Part shown: in pieces, positions 8,521 to 17,087 of the stretch
Position numbering within the stretch: the stretch's first letter is position 1
Layout of the letters: each line of letters opens with the position of its first letter
Assembly: GCA_965224675.1 (NCBI GenBank)
Contig: CBDDAA010000002.1
Location: forward strand, 1,178,001-1,242,000
Source: UBA7957 sp965224675
GTDB lineage: Bacteria; Pseudomonadota; Gammaproteobacteria; Granulosicoccales; Granulosicoccaceae
DNA: 64,000 nt
Reading direction: 5' to 3'
Notes under the pieces: model-generated
The model's input: only the letters and a program-made list of their open reading frames with translations
Told to the model about the DNA's origin: nothing
Database searches by the model: none
Program-made: the position numbers and the translations under genes

Positions 8521-9245
8521 AACGCAGATTAAGCGCTGTTGATCTATACAAAGCCTATAATAAGAGGCCGGTGCTTGAGGGTGTCAGTCTGCATGTCGAT
8601 AATGGTGAAGTAGTGGGTTTGCTTGGACCTAACGGAGCGGGTAAAACCACTTGTTTTTACATGGTGGTAGGTCTGGTTCGTCCAGACAACGGTAAAATTT
8701 TATTTGATGATACAGAAATTACGCAGTTACCGATTCATGCACGCGCCAGGATGGGTGTAGGCTATTTACCCCAGGAAGCCTCTGTGTTTCGAAAGTTAAG
8801 CGTCGAAGACAACATTCTCGCAATATTAGAAGTCCGCAAAGATCTGGATAAAAACTCGCGCAAAGATAAACTTGAATCCTTGCTGGAAGAGCTGCAAATC
8901 ACACATATCAGGGACAGTGAAGGCATGGCGCTATCCGGTGGTGAGCGACGTCGGGTGGAGATAGCGCGTGCGTTGGCGGCTGAACCGGAATTTATACTAC
9001 TGGACGAACCTTTTGCAGGCGTCGATCCTTTATCGGTATTGGATATACAACGAATTATTGAACATCTGCAGCAACGGGGTATTGGTGTATTAATTACTGA
9101 TCATAATGTTCGCGAGACCTTAGGTATTTGCAGTAGAGCCTATATTCTGAGTCATGGCCGGGTTATTGCCGAAGGGGCTCCTGCAAAAATATTGGATAAT
9201 CAGCAGGTCAGGGAGGTTTATCTTGGGGAGAATTTTTCTTTGTAA
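8517..9245 (+). CDS. lptB: LptB, ATPase of the LPS exporter
   Basis: This 242-residue ABC ATPase has Walker A GPNGAGKTT, signature LSGGERRRVEIARAL, Walker B FILLDEPFAGVDP and switch ITDHNVRET. The ERRRVEIARAL signature and the closing REVYLGENF are characteristic of LptB. It drives LptFG to extract LPS from the inner membrane. It completes the kdsD-kdsC-lptC-lptA-lptB run. In many gammaproteobacteria rpoN follows directly; here 567 bases containing a MITE-like element intervene. Confidence 0.97.
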   Translation: MKRRLSAVDLYKAYNKRPVLEGVSLHVDNGEVVGLLGPNGAGKTTCFYMVVGLVRPDNGKILFDDTEITQLPIHARARMGVGYLPQEASVFRKLSVEDNILAILEVRKDLDKNSRKDKLESLLEELQITHIRDSEGMALSGGERRRVEIARALAAEPEFILLDEPFAGVDPLSVLDIQRIIEHLQQRGIGVLITDHNVRETLGICSRAYILSHGRVIAEGAPAKILDNQQVREVYLGENFSL

Positions 9246-9433
9246 TGAGGCTTAATAAAAATTGAAACTCTTCAAAGTTTTAATTGATATCTTCGCAAAA
9301 TCAGCCATACTTTTTACAGAGCGCATAAATTGTGCCAATATAGCTAATGTTTTTGCGAAAACCACTGGTATTGTTTTCCATCAACATAATAATTTCAGCC
9401 AGTAAAATAAGATTCATGAATACCCAGGCAGCT
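9246..9433. other. Intergenic sequence between lptB and the MITE copy 1
   Basis: These 188 bases hold no convincing gene. A minus-strand reading frame (9301-9579) crosses the boundary into the repeat element, has no recognisable domain and is treated as spurious. I see no hairpin-plus-T-run terminator for lptB here. Confidence 0.5.
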
Positions 9434-9697
9434 AGTGTAGTGTAACGTCCAAAGCACTCATTCAGATTCAGCCACAAACGCCTCAGCAAGGCGCTGTTCG
9501 AAGTGAATAGTGAACTATTGATGAGGACAAGAACGTAGCACAGGCGTTTGTGGCTGACTCCCGAAGGGCGAGTTGGCAACGGCCCATCCCGTTGTTACTT
9601 GGCTCTTGACGTAGGCCAATTATGCCTGCGAGCAAGTGCCTAGCGGCTGAACCGTTGCCAACTCGCTGAATAAATGCTTTGGACGTTACACTACACT
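9434..9697. mobile_element. MITE-like element, copy 1, with terminal inverted repeats and two internal hairpins
   Basis: A ~264-bp element is bounded by inverted repeats: left AGTGTAGTGTAACGTCCAAA, right end its reverse complement (TTTGGACGTTACACTACACT). Inside are two long hairpins. Arms AGCCACAAACGCCT at 9470-9483 pair with 9542-9555. Arms CGAGTTGGCAACGG at 9569-9582 pair with 9652-9665. A near-identical copy lies at 14687-14950 (about 20 differences by eye). It encodes no transposase, so it is best described as a non-autonomous miniature element mobilised in trans. Target-site duplication is not clear. It sits between lptB and rpoN. Confidence 0.85.
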
Positions 9698-9812
9698 GGG
9701 ATGCGAGCTATGATGTTTTTTGAATTTCTAATGCAAAATTAAGTAATTTGCACCCCATATACATAGGGAATCAGCATTTTTCGGACGTATCATCCAATTT
9801 GAAGATTAAAGT

Positions 9813-11333
9813 ATGAAACAATCATTGCAAATAAAAATGGGTCAGTCATTGGCGATGACCCCACAGCTCCAGCAAGCGATCAAACTGTTACAACTTTCGA
9901 CCCTTGAGCTACAAACCGAAATTCAATCGGCGCTCGAAAACAACCCGATGCTGGAACTACAGGAGGACGAAGGACCTGCAAGTAGTGAAAAGGAAAAAAA
10001 TGTTAAAGAAGACAGGGAAAACAAAGCCGACAAGGACGGTGAAGCGGAAGATAACGAACCAACCGATAGTGCTGCGGTCGAACTTAGCAATCAAGATACC
10101 GATAATATTCCAGAAGAGCTTCCCGTCGATAGTGCTTGGGAAGATATATATGAGCCCACTTATGCCCAATCAACCAGCGCGGTGGGTGCTGACGACTCGG
10201 GCCGTGACTTTACAGAATTCCACAATAGCGGAATCTGTAGCTTGCAAGATCATCTGAACACACAGATTCAATTAACCAATCTGTCTGAAAAGGATCAATA
10301 CATTGCAACTTCATTGGTTGATGCGATCGATAATAATGGATACCTGACAGAGAATCTCGAAGAACTTAGAACGGGTATGCATGAAGATATAGATAATGAA
10401 GAGATCAGCTTCGAAATGGATGAACTTGAGGCCGTGTTGAGTATGATTCAGCAGCTCGATCCTGTAGGCTGTGGTGCCAGGAATGCGGGAGAGTGCATGT
10501 TTATTCAACTCGGTCAGGAACCCGTTTCAGAAACTGTCGAGATCGCCAAAAGCATTGTAGTGGAACACCTTGGTTTACTCGCTTACAATGATTTCGCAAA
10601 AATACGCCGCCAGTTAAAGGTTAAGGAAGAACCGCTGCAAGAAGCGGTAAGTTTGATCAGAACACTTAACCCAAGACCCGGCCGACAAATCGTCACTGAT
10701 CATGATGAATACATTATTCCCGATGTCTTTGTGAAACGTGCAAAAGGTGTCTGGCGAGTTGAACTGAATCCGGATATAGCCCCAAAACTTGCAATTAACT
10801 CACTCTATGCAGGAATGGTAAAACGTGCAGACAAAAGTGAAGACAATAATTTTTTGAGAAACAACCTGCAGGAAGCTCGTTGGTTTATCAAAAGCCTGCA
10901 AAGCCGGAATGAAACCTTATTACGGGTTGGCACGGCAATCGTTGAGAGACAGCGCGGATTTCTCGAATTTGGCGATGAGGCAATGAAGCCCTTGGTATTA
11001 CGTGATATTGCAGAACAACTTGAGTTACACGAATCAACAATCTCTCGTGTCACAACACAAAAGTACATTCACACGCCAAGAGGTGTGTTTGAATTTAAGT
11101 ATTTCTTCTCAAGCCATGTATCCACTGCCAATGGTGGTGAATGTTCGGCCACAGCCATTCGGGCTATGATCAGACGATATATTTCTGAAGAAAATCCCAC
11201 AAAACCCTTGAGTGATAGTAAAATTGCGAGCACACTGGTGGGCGAAGGGATTCAAGTAGCCAGACGAACCGTTGCAAAATATCGAGAATCCATGGCCATA
11301 CCACCGTCCAATGAACGTAAACGGTTGAACTGA
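9813..11333 (+). CDS. rpoN: RpoN, RNA polymerase sigma-54 factor
   Basis: The 506-residue protein has all regions. The N-terminal activator-interacting region I is glutamine/leucine-rich (MGQSLAMTPQLQQAIKLLQL). An acidic region II covers about residues 50-120. The core-binding and HTH domains follow, with the RpoN box ARRTVAKYRE near residue 485. It directs transcription from -24/-12 promoters with enhancer-binding activators. The downstream hpf-ptsN-hprK-rapZ-ptsH-ptsI order is the classical rpoN neighbourhood. The start is the ATG at 9813. Confidence 0.98.
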   Translation: MKQSLQIKMGQSLAMTPQLQQAIKLLQLSTLELQTEIQSALENNPMLELQEDEGPASSEKEKNVKEDRENKADKDGEAEDNEPTDSAAVELSNQDTDNIPEELPVDSAWEDIYEPTYAQSTSAVGADDSGRDFTEFHNSGICSLQDHLNTQIQLTNLSEKDQYIATSLVDAIDNNGYLTENLEELRTGMHEDIDNEEISFEMDELEAVLSMIQQLDPVGCGARNAGECMFIQLGQEPVSETVEIAKSIVVEHLGLLAYNDFAKIRRQLKVKEEPLQEAVSLIRTLNPRPGRQIVTDHDEYIIPDVFVKRAKGVWRVELNPDIAPKLAINSLYAGMVKRADKSEDNNFLRNNLQEARWFIKSLQSRNETLLRVGTAIVERQRGFLEFGDEAMKPLVLRDIAEQLELHESTISRVTTQKYIHTPRGVFEFKYFFSSHVSTANGGECSATAIRAMIRRYISEENPTKPLSDSKIASTLVGEGIQVARRTVAKYRESMAIPPSNERKRLN

Positions 11334-11703
11334 GATCACCCTATGCAGATAGCTGTTTGGAATCAGTCAATTAGACACAATTCTGACAAACATTGTCAGC
11401 TTGCCTGGGTTTTCAAACAGCTACAAAATTTAGTCGCAGGTACTAACTGGCGCCTGTCACTTCAACACCCCGGAAGCAGTTGTCATCTGCAAACCCACCC
11501 ACCCTATGATAATTTGCCAAACAGGCAAACCTTCCAGCACCGCAAACAGCATAATTTTACGCTTTGCGCAAATGCACTTTATTACACTCTATCGGGTAAG
11601 TACCACCGTACCGATAAATGCTATTTGAATTCCTCTCTTCTAGCGGATGCCACTATAAGCCGGGCCTTTCGATCAATTCGACTAACAATCAGGAGAAAAG
11701 CCG
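11334..11703. other. Intergenic region between rpoN and hpf
   Basis: The 370 bases contain a 141-codon plus-strand frame (11343-11768) that overlaps the hpf start. Its product is rich in His/Cys/Arg, resembles no family I know and is probably not a gene. The last bases (CAGGAGAAAAGCCG) provide the hpf ribosome site. A promoter for hpf is likely here, but no confident motif was found. Confidence 0.5.
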
Positions 11704-12021
11704 ATGAATTTGACGGTTACAGGTCACCACGTAGATGTCACAGATTCAATGAGACGTTATGTGAATGAGAAAATGGATCGCTTGGAGCGCCATTTTGATA
11801 ATGTTCTTAAAGTGCATGTCATTCTCACAGTTGAAAAACTGCGTCAAAAGGCCGAAGCAACAGTAAAAGTAAATGGCGCTATCATATATGCTGACACAAC
11901 GGACAGCGATATGTATGCCGCCATTGATATATTGACCGACAAACTTGATCGACAAATTATCAAACACAAGGAAAAAACCAAAAGCCATCACCGAAATGAA
12001 AAAGAAAAGTTACTTGGCTAA
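11704..12021 (+). CDS. hpf: Hpf, ribosome hibernation promoting factor (short form)
   Basis: This 105-residue protein starts MNLTVTGHHVDVTDSMRRYV, the standard HPF/YfiA opening, and keeps VNGAIIYADTTDSDMYAAID and IDILTDKLDRQIIKHKEK. It binds the 30S decoding region in slow growth and promotes 100S dimers. There is no C-terminal extension, so it is the short type found in gammaproteobacteria. A strong AGGAG site precedes it. A Rho-independent terminator at 12065 follows the stop. Confidence 0.97.
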   Translation: MNLTVTGHHVDVTDSMRRYVNEKMDRLERHFDNVLKVHVILTVEKLRQKAEATVKVNGAIIYADTTDSDMYAAIDILTDKLDRQIIKHKEKTKSHHRNEKEKLLG

Positions 12022-12064
12022 TCGATCAATAACGCTCAGAATAGAGTGAGTGAACTACACCTAT

Positions 12065-12095
12065 CCGCTACGGTCTACGGTAGCGGTTTTTTTTT
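12065..12095 (+). terminator. Rho-independent terminator after hpf
   Basis: A 7-bp perfect stem CCGCTAC/GTAGCGG (12065-12071 with 12080-12086) with an 8-base loop is followed by nine T residues (12087-12095). It ends the hpf transcript. It also argues against the ptsN reading frame starting upstream at 12050, because that start would place the terminator inside the gene. Confidence 0.85.
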
Positions 12096-12133
12096 ACTTA
12101 AAAAAATGCTCAATTATTCACAACGGTTTTAAC

Positions 12134-12604
12134 ATGCTCGATTTTGTTCAATTGCTTGATCTATCCCGTATAAAATGCAATCAGCCGATCTCCAGTAAGA
12201 AACGTGCTCTTGAGTCCCTCGCGGAGCTTCTTACACCCTATGCCAAAGAACATACGCACATGGATGTACTCGATACACTTTCTGCCCGTGAACGTCTCGG
12301 AAGCACGGGCCTTGGTCATGGAATAGCACTACCTCATGGGCGTATGTCAAATCTTCAGGCCCCACTGGCAGCAATCATCACTTTGCAGGAAGGAATTGAT
12401 TTTGATTCCGCAGATGCTAAACCAGTTGTAACACTTTTCGCTTTGTTAATGCCTCAGCATTGCAACGAAGAACACCTGCAGATTCTTTCCGCTTTGGCAA
12501 AACTATTTATCCAGCCTGAATTAAGAACGGCGCTGACCCGATCAGAAAGCCCGGAGCAGCTCATGAAAAATTTTACCGATTGGTCAAATAATAATCCGGA
12601 ATAA
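12134..12604 (+). CDS. ptsN: PtsN, nitrogen-PTS enzyme IIA (EIIA-Ntr)
   Basis: From the ATG at 12134 (MLDFVQLLDLSRIKCN) the protein is 156 residues, the normal PtsN length. The phosphorylated histidine is His68 in GIALPHGRM. It accepts phosphate from HPr/NPr and acts as a regulator (potassium transport, sigma-54 related and other targets in relatives) rather than in sugar uptake. An in-frame start at 12050 is rejected because the hpf terminator lies between. ptsN is probably transcribed from its own promoter inside or after that terminator, or by read-through. Confidence 0.96.
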   Translation: MLDFVQLLDLSRIKCNQPISSKKRALESLAELLTPYAKEHTHMDVLDTLSARERLGSTGLGHGIALPHGRMSNLQAPLAAIITLQEGIDFDSADAKPVVTLFALLMPQHCNEEHLQILSALAKLFIQPELRTALTRSESPEQLMKNFTDWSNNNPE

Positions 12605-12835
12605 ATCAAACCCGGTTCTGAATTATTATGTTACAGATGATTCGCATTCCCTCCTTTAGCCTCTGATTTACCAATACTTTCGGTACAAGTGCATAGGCAT
12701 CAAAAGCGAACACCATTGCAAGTGCAAAATATCAGCAAAAAAGAGTACTGGAAAAGTAATGGTAAACAGGTACGATTACGCTGTAGTAATCAAAGCCCAA
12801 GGGCACTGATTGGTTCAATTTATTAGAGTGCCACT

Positions 12836-13774
12836 ATGAAGCAAAGACTAACGGTAGGGTTTTTAGTTGATGAGCTGTCTAAAGATCTGGATCTTCATTG
12901 GCTTGCTGGAGCCGCTGCAACTGATCACTTACTCTCACGAGAAGCTACAAGCAATAATCGCACAAATCTGATTGGATCTTTAAACCTGATCAGCCCAAAT
13001 CGAATTCAAGTTGTTGGCACGGCAGAATTGCAAAGCCTTGAAAAATATAGCCTTGATCCAGATTCGGAGGCAATGAAGCAGCTTTTTCAGTCCGATTGCA
13101 ACGTCATCATTATCGGAGAAAATCAAAGTCCTCCCGCCGTCTTCACCCGACTCTCTGGCGAGTATCAGGTTGCACTCATTGGCTCACCCGCAAAAAGCCA
13201 TGATATTGTCAATACACTACGTTATCGCCTCACCCGTTTATTGACCAGGAAACTGGTCATCCATGGTGTATTGATGGATGTACTTGGTTTGGGCATACTC
13301 ATCACAGGAGACAGTAGCGTAGGGAAAAGTGAATTAGCCCTGGAGTTGATTTCAAGAGGACACACGCTGGTCGCGGATGACGCACCCGAATTTCGCAAGA
13401 TTGCACCCGACACACTGGAAGGCAAATGCCCGGAGTTGTTGCAGGATTTTCTTGAAGTACGTGGCCTGGGCATATTAAATATTCAGAGGATGTACGGCCA
13501 TGCAAGCACAAGACGTCGCAAAATCGTGAAATTTATTGTGCATTTGGCTGTCATGGATCTGGATAAACCGGGTCATGCCATGGACCGCCTGGAAGGCGCC
13601 CAGAGAACACGCAATATACTGGGTGTCGAGATCAATCAACGCACTATTCCGGTTGCACCGGGCCGTAACCTTGCTGTTCTGGTAGAAGCAGCGGTTCGAA
13701 ACTTTATGCTGGCAGCCAACGGCTATAATGCCGCGGCTGAGTTGTCAGCCAAGCAAAAAGCCATCATGGAGTAA
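12836..13774 (+). CDS. hprK: HPr kinase/phosphorylase
   Basis: The 312-residue protein has a divergent N-terminal domain (1-130) and a complete catalytic C-terminal domain. It has His143 in VIHGVLMDVLG, P-loop GDSSVGKS at 158-165, GHTLVADDAPE (Asp181/182) and the signature LEVRGLGILNIQRMYG. The enzyme phosphorylates and dephosphorylates HPr on Ser46. It is typical of Gram-positives, but it also occurs in proteobacterial PTS-Ntr clusters lacking sugar permeases. The partner HPr encoded at 15011 does have Ser46. It is followed 5 bases later by rapZ. The preceding 230-base gap shows no clear promoter. Confidence 0.95.
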   Translation: MKQRLTVGFLVDELSKDLDLHWLAGAAATDHLLSREATSNNRTNLIGSLNLISPNRIQVVGTAELQSLEKYSLDPDSEAMKQLFQSDCNVIIIGENQSPPAVFTRLSGEYQVALIGSPAKSHDIVNTLRYRLTRLLTRKLVIHGVLMDVLGLGILITGDSSVGKSELALELISRGHTLVADDAPEFRKIAPDTLEGKCPELLQDFLEVRGLGILNIQRMYGHASTRRRKIVKFIVHLAVMDLDKPGHAMDRLEGAQRTRNILGVEINQRTIPVAPGRNLAVLVEAAVRNFMLAANGYNAAAELSAKQKAIME

Positions 13775-13779
13775 TCAGA

Positions 13780-14637
13780 ATGCGCTTGATTATTATCACG
13801 GGATTGTCAGGGGCTGGAAAGAGTGTGGCATTACACACACTGGAAGATGACGGTTTCTATTGCATCGATAATCTGCCAAGTACGTTGTTGCCTGCCTTGA
13901 TAGAAGGTTTATCTGAATCTCACATCAGCTTGTATGATCACGTCGCTGTAAGCATCGATGCGCGCAGTGCGAGAAAATCACTTAGTTATTTTTCACAAAT
14001 GTTGGAAAAACTAAAGCAAAGTAAAAATTTGACTGTCGAAATTCTATTTCTGCAAACAAAAACCGATCAATTGGTCAAACGCTTTAGCGAGACTCGTCGC
14101 AAACATCCCTTATCACTTGACGGAACCCCTCTTCTTAAAGCCATTGACACAGAGCGCAAGCTACTGGAAAACATTCTGGCGCAAACCGATCTGGTGATAG
14201 ACACAAGCAATCTAAACCTACACCAATTGCGTCAGATGATACGTTCACAGTTATTAAAGTCCAACCCGGAAACCATGTCTATCTTATTTCAATCATTTGG
14301 ATTCAAACATGGCGTCCCCAGTAATACAGATTTTGTATTTGATGTCCGCTGTTTGCCCAATCCACACTGGGAATCATCGTTGCGGCCCCTCACTGGAAAT
14401 GACGAGCCTGTTCAGGCATTCCTTCGCCAGCACAAAAGCGTTGAAAACATGTACAGTCATATCAGAGACTTTGTTGAGTTTTGGGTACCTGTTTTTCAGT
14501 CTGAGAACCGTGCCTACCTAACCATATCGATGGGCTGCACTGGCGGACACCATCGATCCGTTTACTTGGCGAATCGTCTAAATCATTATTTTAGTCAAAC
14601 AATGGACAATGTTTCATTGCGCCACAGAGAGCTTTAA
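13780..14637 (+). CDS. rapZ: RapZ, RNase adapter / nucleotide-binding protein
   Basis: The 285-residue protein has P-loop GLSGAGKSVA (from residue 8), DNLPSTLLPAL, and the C-terminal domain with FGFKHGVP...FVFDVRCLPNPHW and GCTGGHHRSV. In E. coli RapZ targets the sRNA GlmZ to RNase E and so tunes glucosamine-6-phosphate synthesis. In other bacteria the YvcJ/RapZ family has less defined roles. It is tightly linked to hprK. The MITE copy 2 separates it from ptsH. Confidence 0.96.
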   Translation: MRLIIITGLSGAGKSVALHTLEDDGFYCIDNLPSTLLPALIEGLSESHISLYDHVAVSIDARSARKSLSYFSQMLEKLKQSKNLTVEILFLQTKTDQLVKRFSETRRKHPLSLDGTPLLKAIDTERKLLENILAQTDLVIDTSNLNLHQLRQMIRSQLLKSNPETMSILFQSFGFKHGVPSNTDFVFDVRCLPNPHWESSLRPLTGNDEPVQAFLRQHKSVENMYSHIRDFVEFWVPVFQSENRAYLTISMGCTGGHHRSVYLANRLNHYFSQTMDNVSLRHREL

Positions 14638-14686
14638 TTTCCTCTATAGTGAGTCCAAATCTGGCAGCATAATTGCGGCTAACTAG

Positions 14687-14950
14687 GTAGTGTAGCGTCC
14701 AAAGCACTCATTTAGAGTCAGCCACAAACGCCTCAGCAAGGCGCTGTTCGAAGTGAATAGTGAGGCTATTGACGAGGACAGGAACGTAGGCACAGGCATT
14801 TGTGGCTGACTCCCTAAGGGCGAGTTCGCAACGGCCCATCCGTGTTGTTACTTGGCTCTTGACGTAGGCTAACTATGCCTGCGAGCAAGTGCCTGGCGGC
14901 TGAACCGTTGCCAACTCGCTGAATGAATGATTTGGACGTTACACTACACT
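14687..14950. mobile_element. MITE-like element, copy 2, inserted between rapZ and ptsH
   Basis: This is the same ~265-bp element as at 9434-9697. The left end is GTAGTGTAGCGTCCAAAGCA, slightly degenerate and lacking one GT/A unit of the terminal repeat. The right end, GACGTTACACTACACT, is intact. The first hairpin pairs 14720-14733 with 14794-14807. It occupies the rapZ-ptsH gap (373 bases in total), a junction that is normally short in this operon type. Precise ends are uncertain by 1-3 bases, and no unambiguous target duplication was seen. Confidence 0.85.
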
Positions 14951-15010
14951 AAGCAATCTTAGCCCTGCCATAAGCTATGAACAATAATTCAACACGGTTA
15001 CTCAACTAAA

Positions 15011-15280
15011 ATGATTGAAGCAGAAACAGAAATTATCAACAAACTCGGACTGCATGCACGTGCAGCAGCAAAGCTCGTAAAACTGGTATCAGGTTTTGAA
15101 AGTTTGGTGGAGATAGGCAAAGCCGGACAAATGGTTAATGCTAAAAGTATCATGGGGGTGATGATGCTGGCAGCCAGTCAAGGTGCTTGCATAAAATTAC
15201 GCGCCAAGGGTGTTGACGAGCAACAGGCTATAGATACCGTGCTAGCCTTGATCAATAATCGCTTCGAAGAGGATGAATAG
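15011..15280 (+). CDS. ptsH: HPr-family phosphocarrier (NPr/PtsO type)
   Basis: The 89-residue HPr has catalytic His15 in LGLHARAA. Ser46 lies in NAKSIMGVMML, the exact site used by HPr kinase. It carries phosphate from enzyme I to PtsN. Presence of both His15 and Ser46 together with hprK upstream indicates dual phosphorylation control. No sugar-specific EII genes are in the window, so a regulatory PTS-Ntr role is favoured. The ptsI GTG start lies 2 bases after the stop. Confidence 0.96.
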   Translation: MIEAETEIINKLGLHARAAAKLVKLVSGFESLVEIGKAGQMVNAKSIMGVMMLAASQGACIKLRAKGVDEQQAIDTVLALINNRFEEDE

Positions 15281-15282
15281 TC

Positions 15283-17010
15283 GTGAGCCTGATGTTTTGT
15301 GGTATCGGCGTATCTCGTGGAATAGCAATTGCGCCAGCATTTATCCTGAGCCGGGGCAAGCTAAAAGTCTCCCCAAAATCACTCGATAAAAAAGGTACGA
15401 TACGCGAAGTCCGGCGCTTCAGAAATGCCGTTAATACAGCGCGCAAGCAGCTTAACGCGGTACGCGCCACAATCCCTGATGATGCGCCTATCGATATCAG
15501 TGCTTTTATTGAAACACATTTGCTGATGCTCGATGATGAAATCCTTTCACAGCGACCCATTGAAATAATACGCACTGAAGGATGTAATGCGGAATGGGCC
15601 CTCAAATTACAACGTGAAGCGGTAATCCAGGTTTTTGAGTCGATGGATGACCCTTACCTCTCTACACGCAAAGATGATGTCGATCATGTGATTGATCGTG
15701 TAATGCGAATTTTAATAGACAATCGCAGTAGTGCGGAGGAGTTCGGCAACGATTGGAGTGGTCATATTGTTATCGCGGAAGATCTCACCCCTGCTGACAC
15801 CGTTATAATGCAACATCAGGGAGTAGCAGGTTTCATTACTGAAGGTGGTGGCCAACTATCCCACGCCGCAATCCTGGCAAAAAGCCTTGGAATCCCTGCG
15901 GTGGTGGGCGCTCACGGGATCAGGCGATTTATCAAGCCTGGTGAATCGTTGCTGATAGATGGAATTGCAGGTTTGGTACTTGGCGAAACCGACGATGTGA
16001 CGATTGCTTATTTTCGAAAAAATCAACGCGAGCTAAAAAGAAAAAAAAGAGAATTAAGCAAATTATCTGACACAAGTGCCATTACCAAATGTGGTGAGGT
16101 AATAACCTTACTGGCAAATATAGAAATCGAAGATGACTTAAAAGCCTTAAAACGAGTCAAGACGGACGGCGTTGGCCTATACCGGACTGAGTTTCTATTT
16201 ATGAATCGTGATGATTTGCCAGATGAGGAAGAGCACTTTAAGATTTATCGTCGGGTATTACGTGCGCTCAAAGGTACACCTCTGACTATCCGTACAGTAG
16301 ATTTAGGCGGTGATAAGGAAGTCAGCTTTGACACCCCACACACCTCCCACAACCCGGCATTGGGCTTACGTGGAATTCGTCGCTGCCTCAGTGAGCCTAG
16401 AATGTTCATTCCACAATTGCGGGCAATCTTACGTGTTTCGGCATTTTCACCGATAAATATCATGTTTCCCATGCTCTGCAACATTAACGAGGTCGAGCAG
16501 CTGATTACGCTAATAGATAGCGTAAAAAATGATTTACGTAAAGAGAAAATCAAGTTCGATGAAAAAATCAAGCTGGGAGGCATGATAGAGATTCCTGCAG
16601 CTGCAGTTACCGCCTCAGTTTTCGCCAGCAAACTCGATTTCCTTTCTATTGGAACGAATGATTTAATACAGTACACACTTGCCATTGATAGGGTTGATGA
16701 TCAGGTCAATTACCTCTACGACCCTTTACACCCAGCGGTATTACAATTGGTAAAAACCACGATAGAGGCGGGATTAAAAGCTAAAATTCCTGTTTCCATG
16801 TGCGGAGAAATGGCAGGTGACACCCGTTACACAAAATTACTACTTGCGCTTGGCCTGCGACAATTCAGTATGCCTCCAAATCTGATTTTGGAAGTAAAAG
16901 ATGTTATAACCCGAACTGATATAAAACTGATCAGGCGCAAGGCTTTAGCGATTGTTAATTGCAGTAATATGCAAAAGCAGGCTGAAATGTTAGATGTGCT
17001 TAATATCTGA
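15283..17010 (+). CDS. ptsI: Phosphoenolpyruvate-protein phosphotransferase (enzyme I)
   Basis: This 575-residue enzyme I starts at GTG 15283; an ATG at 15292 is the alternative. The N-terminal HPr-binding/phosphohistidine domain has the active His194 in GGQLSHAAILAKSLG. The C-terminal PEP-binding TIM barrel shows GLYRTEFLFMNRDDLP, RTVDLGGDKE and VSMCGEMAGD. There is no N-terminal GAF domain, so it has the architecture of PtsI, not PtsP, although its likely partners are NPr and PtsN. It closes the ptsN-hprK-rapZ-ptsH-ptsI block. Confidence 0.95.
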   Translation: MSLMFCGIGVSRGIAIAPAFILSRGKLKVSPKSLDKKGTIREVRRFRNAVNTARKQLNAVRATIPDDAPIDISAFIETHLLMLDDEILSQRPIEIIRTEGCNAEWALKLQREAVIQVFESMDDPYLSTRKDDVDHVIDRVMRILIDNRSSAEEFGNDWSGHIVIAEDLTPADTVIMQHQGVAGFITEGGGQLSHAAILAKSLGIPAVVGAHGIRRFIKPGESLLIDGIAGLVLGETDDVTIAYFRKNQRELKRKKRELSKLSDTSAITKCGEVITLLANIEIEDDLKALKRVKTDGVGLYRTEFLFMNRDDLPDEEEHFKIYRRVLRALKGTPLTIRTVDLGGDKEVSFDTPHTSHNPALGLRGIRRCLSEPRMFIPQLRAILRVSAFSPINIMFPMLCNINEVEQLITLIDSVKNDLRKEKIKFDEKIKLGGMIEIPAAAVTASVFASKLDFLSIGTNDLIQYTLAIDRVDDQVNYLYDPLHPAVLQLVKTTIEAGLKAKIPVSMCGEMAGDTRYTKLLLALGLRQFSMPPNLILEVKDVITRTDIKLIRRKALAIVNCSNMQKQAEMLDVLNI

Positions 17011-17087
17011 AGCTGGGATTGCAGTTGAGGTAAGCAACAATTGTTTCTTGGGTTTCTGTCGCATTAACAACTTATATAGCTTGCCAT

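Noticed and set aside
9301..9579. 92-codon minus-strand frame reaching into MITE copy 1
   Set aside because: More than half of it is the repeat element itself, and the flanking part matches no family I know.
11343..11768. 141-codon plus-strand frame between rpoN and hpf
   Set aside because: It overlaps the hpf start in a different frame, has no known domain and an unlikely His/Cys/Arg-rich composition; hpf has a strong ribosome site of its own.
12050..12133. N-terminal extension of ptsN from an upstream ATG
   Set aside because: A strong Rho-independent terminator (12065-12095) lies inside it and PtsN has normal length from 12134.
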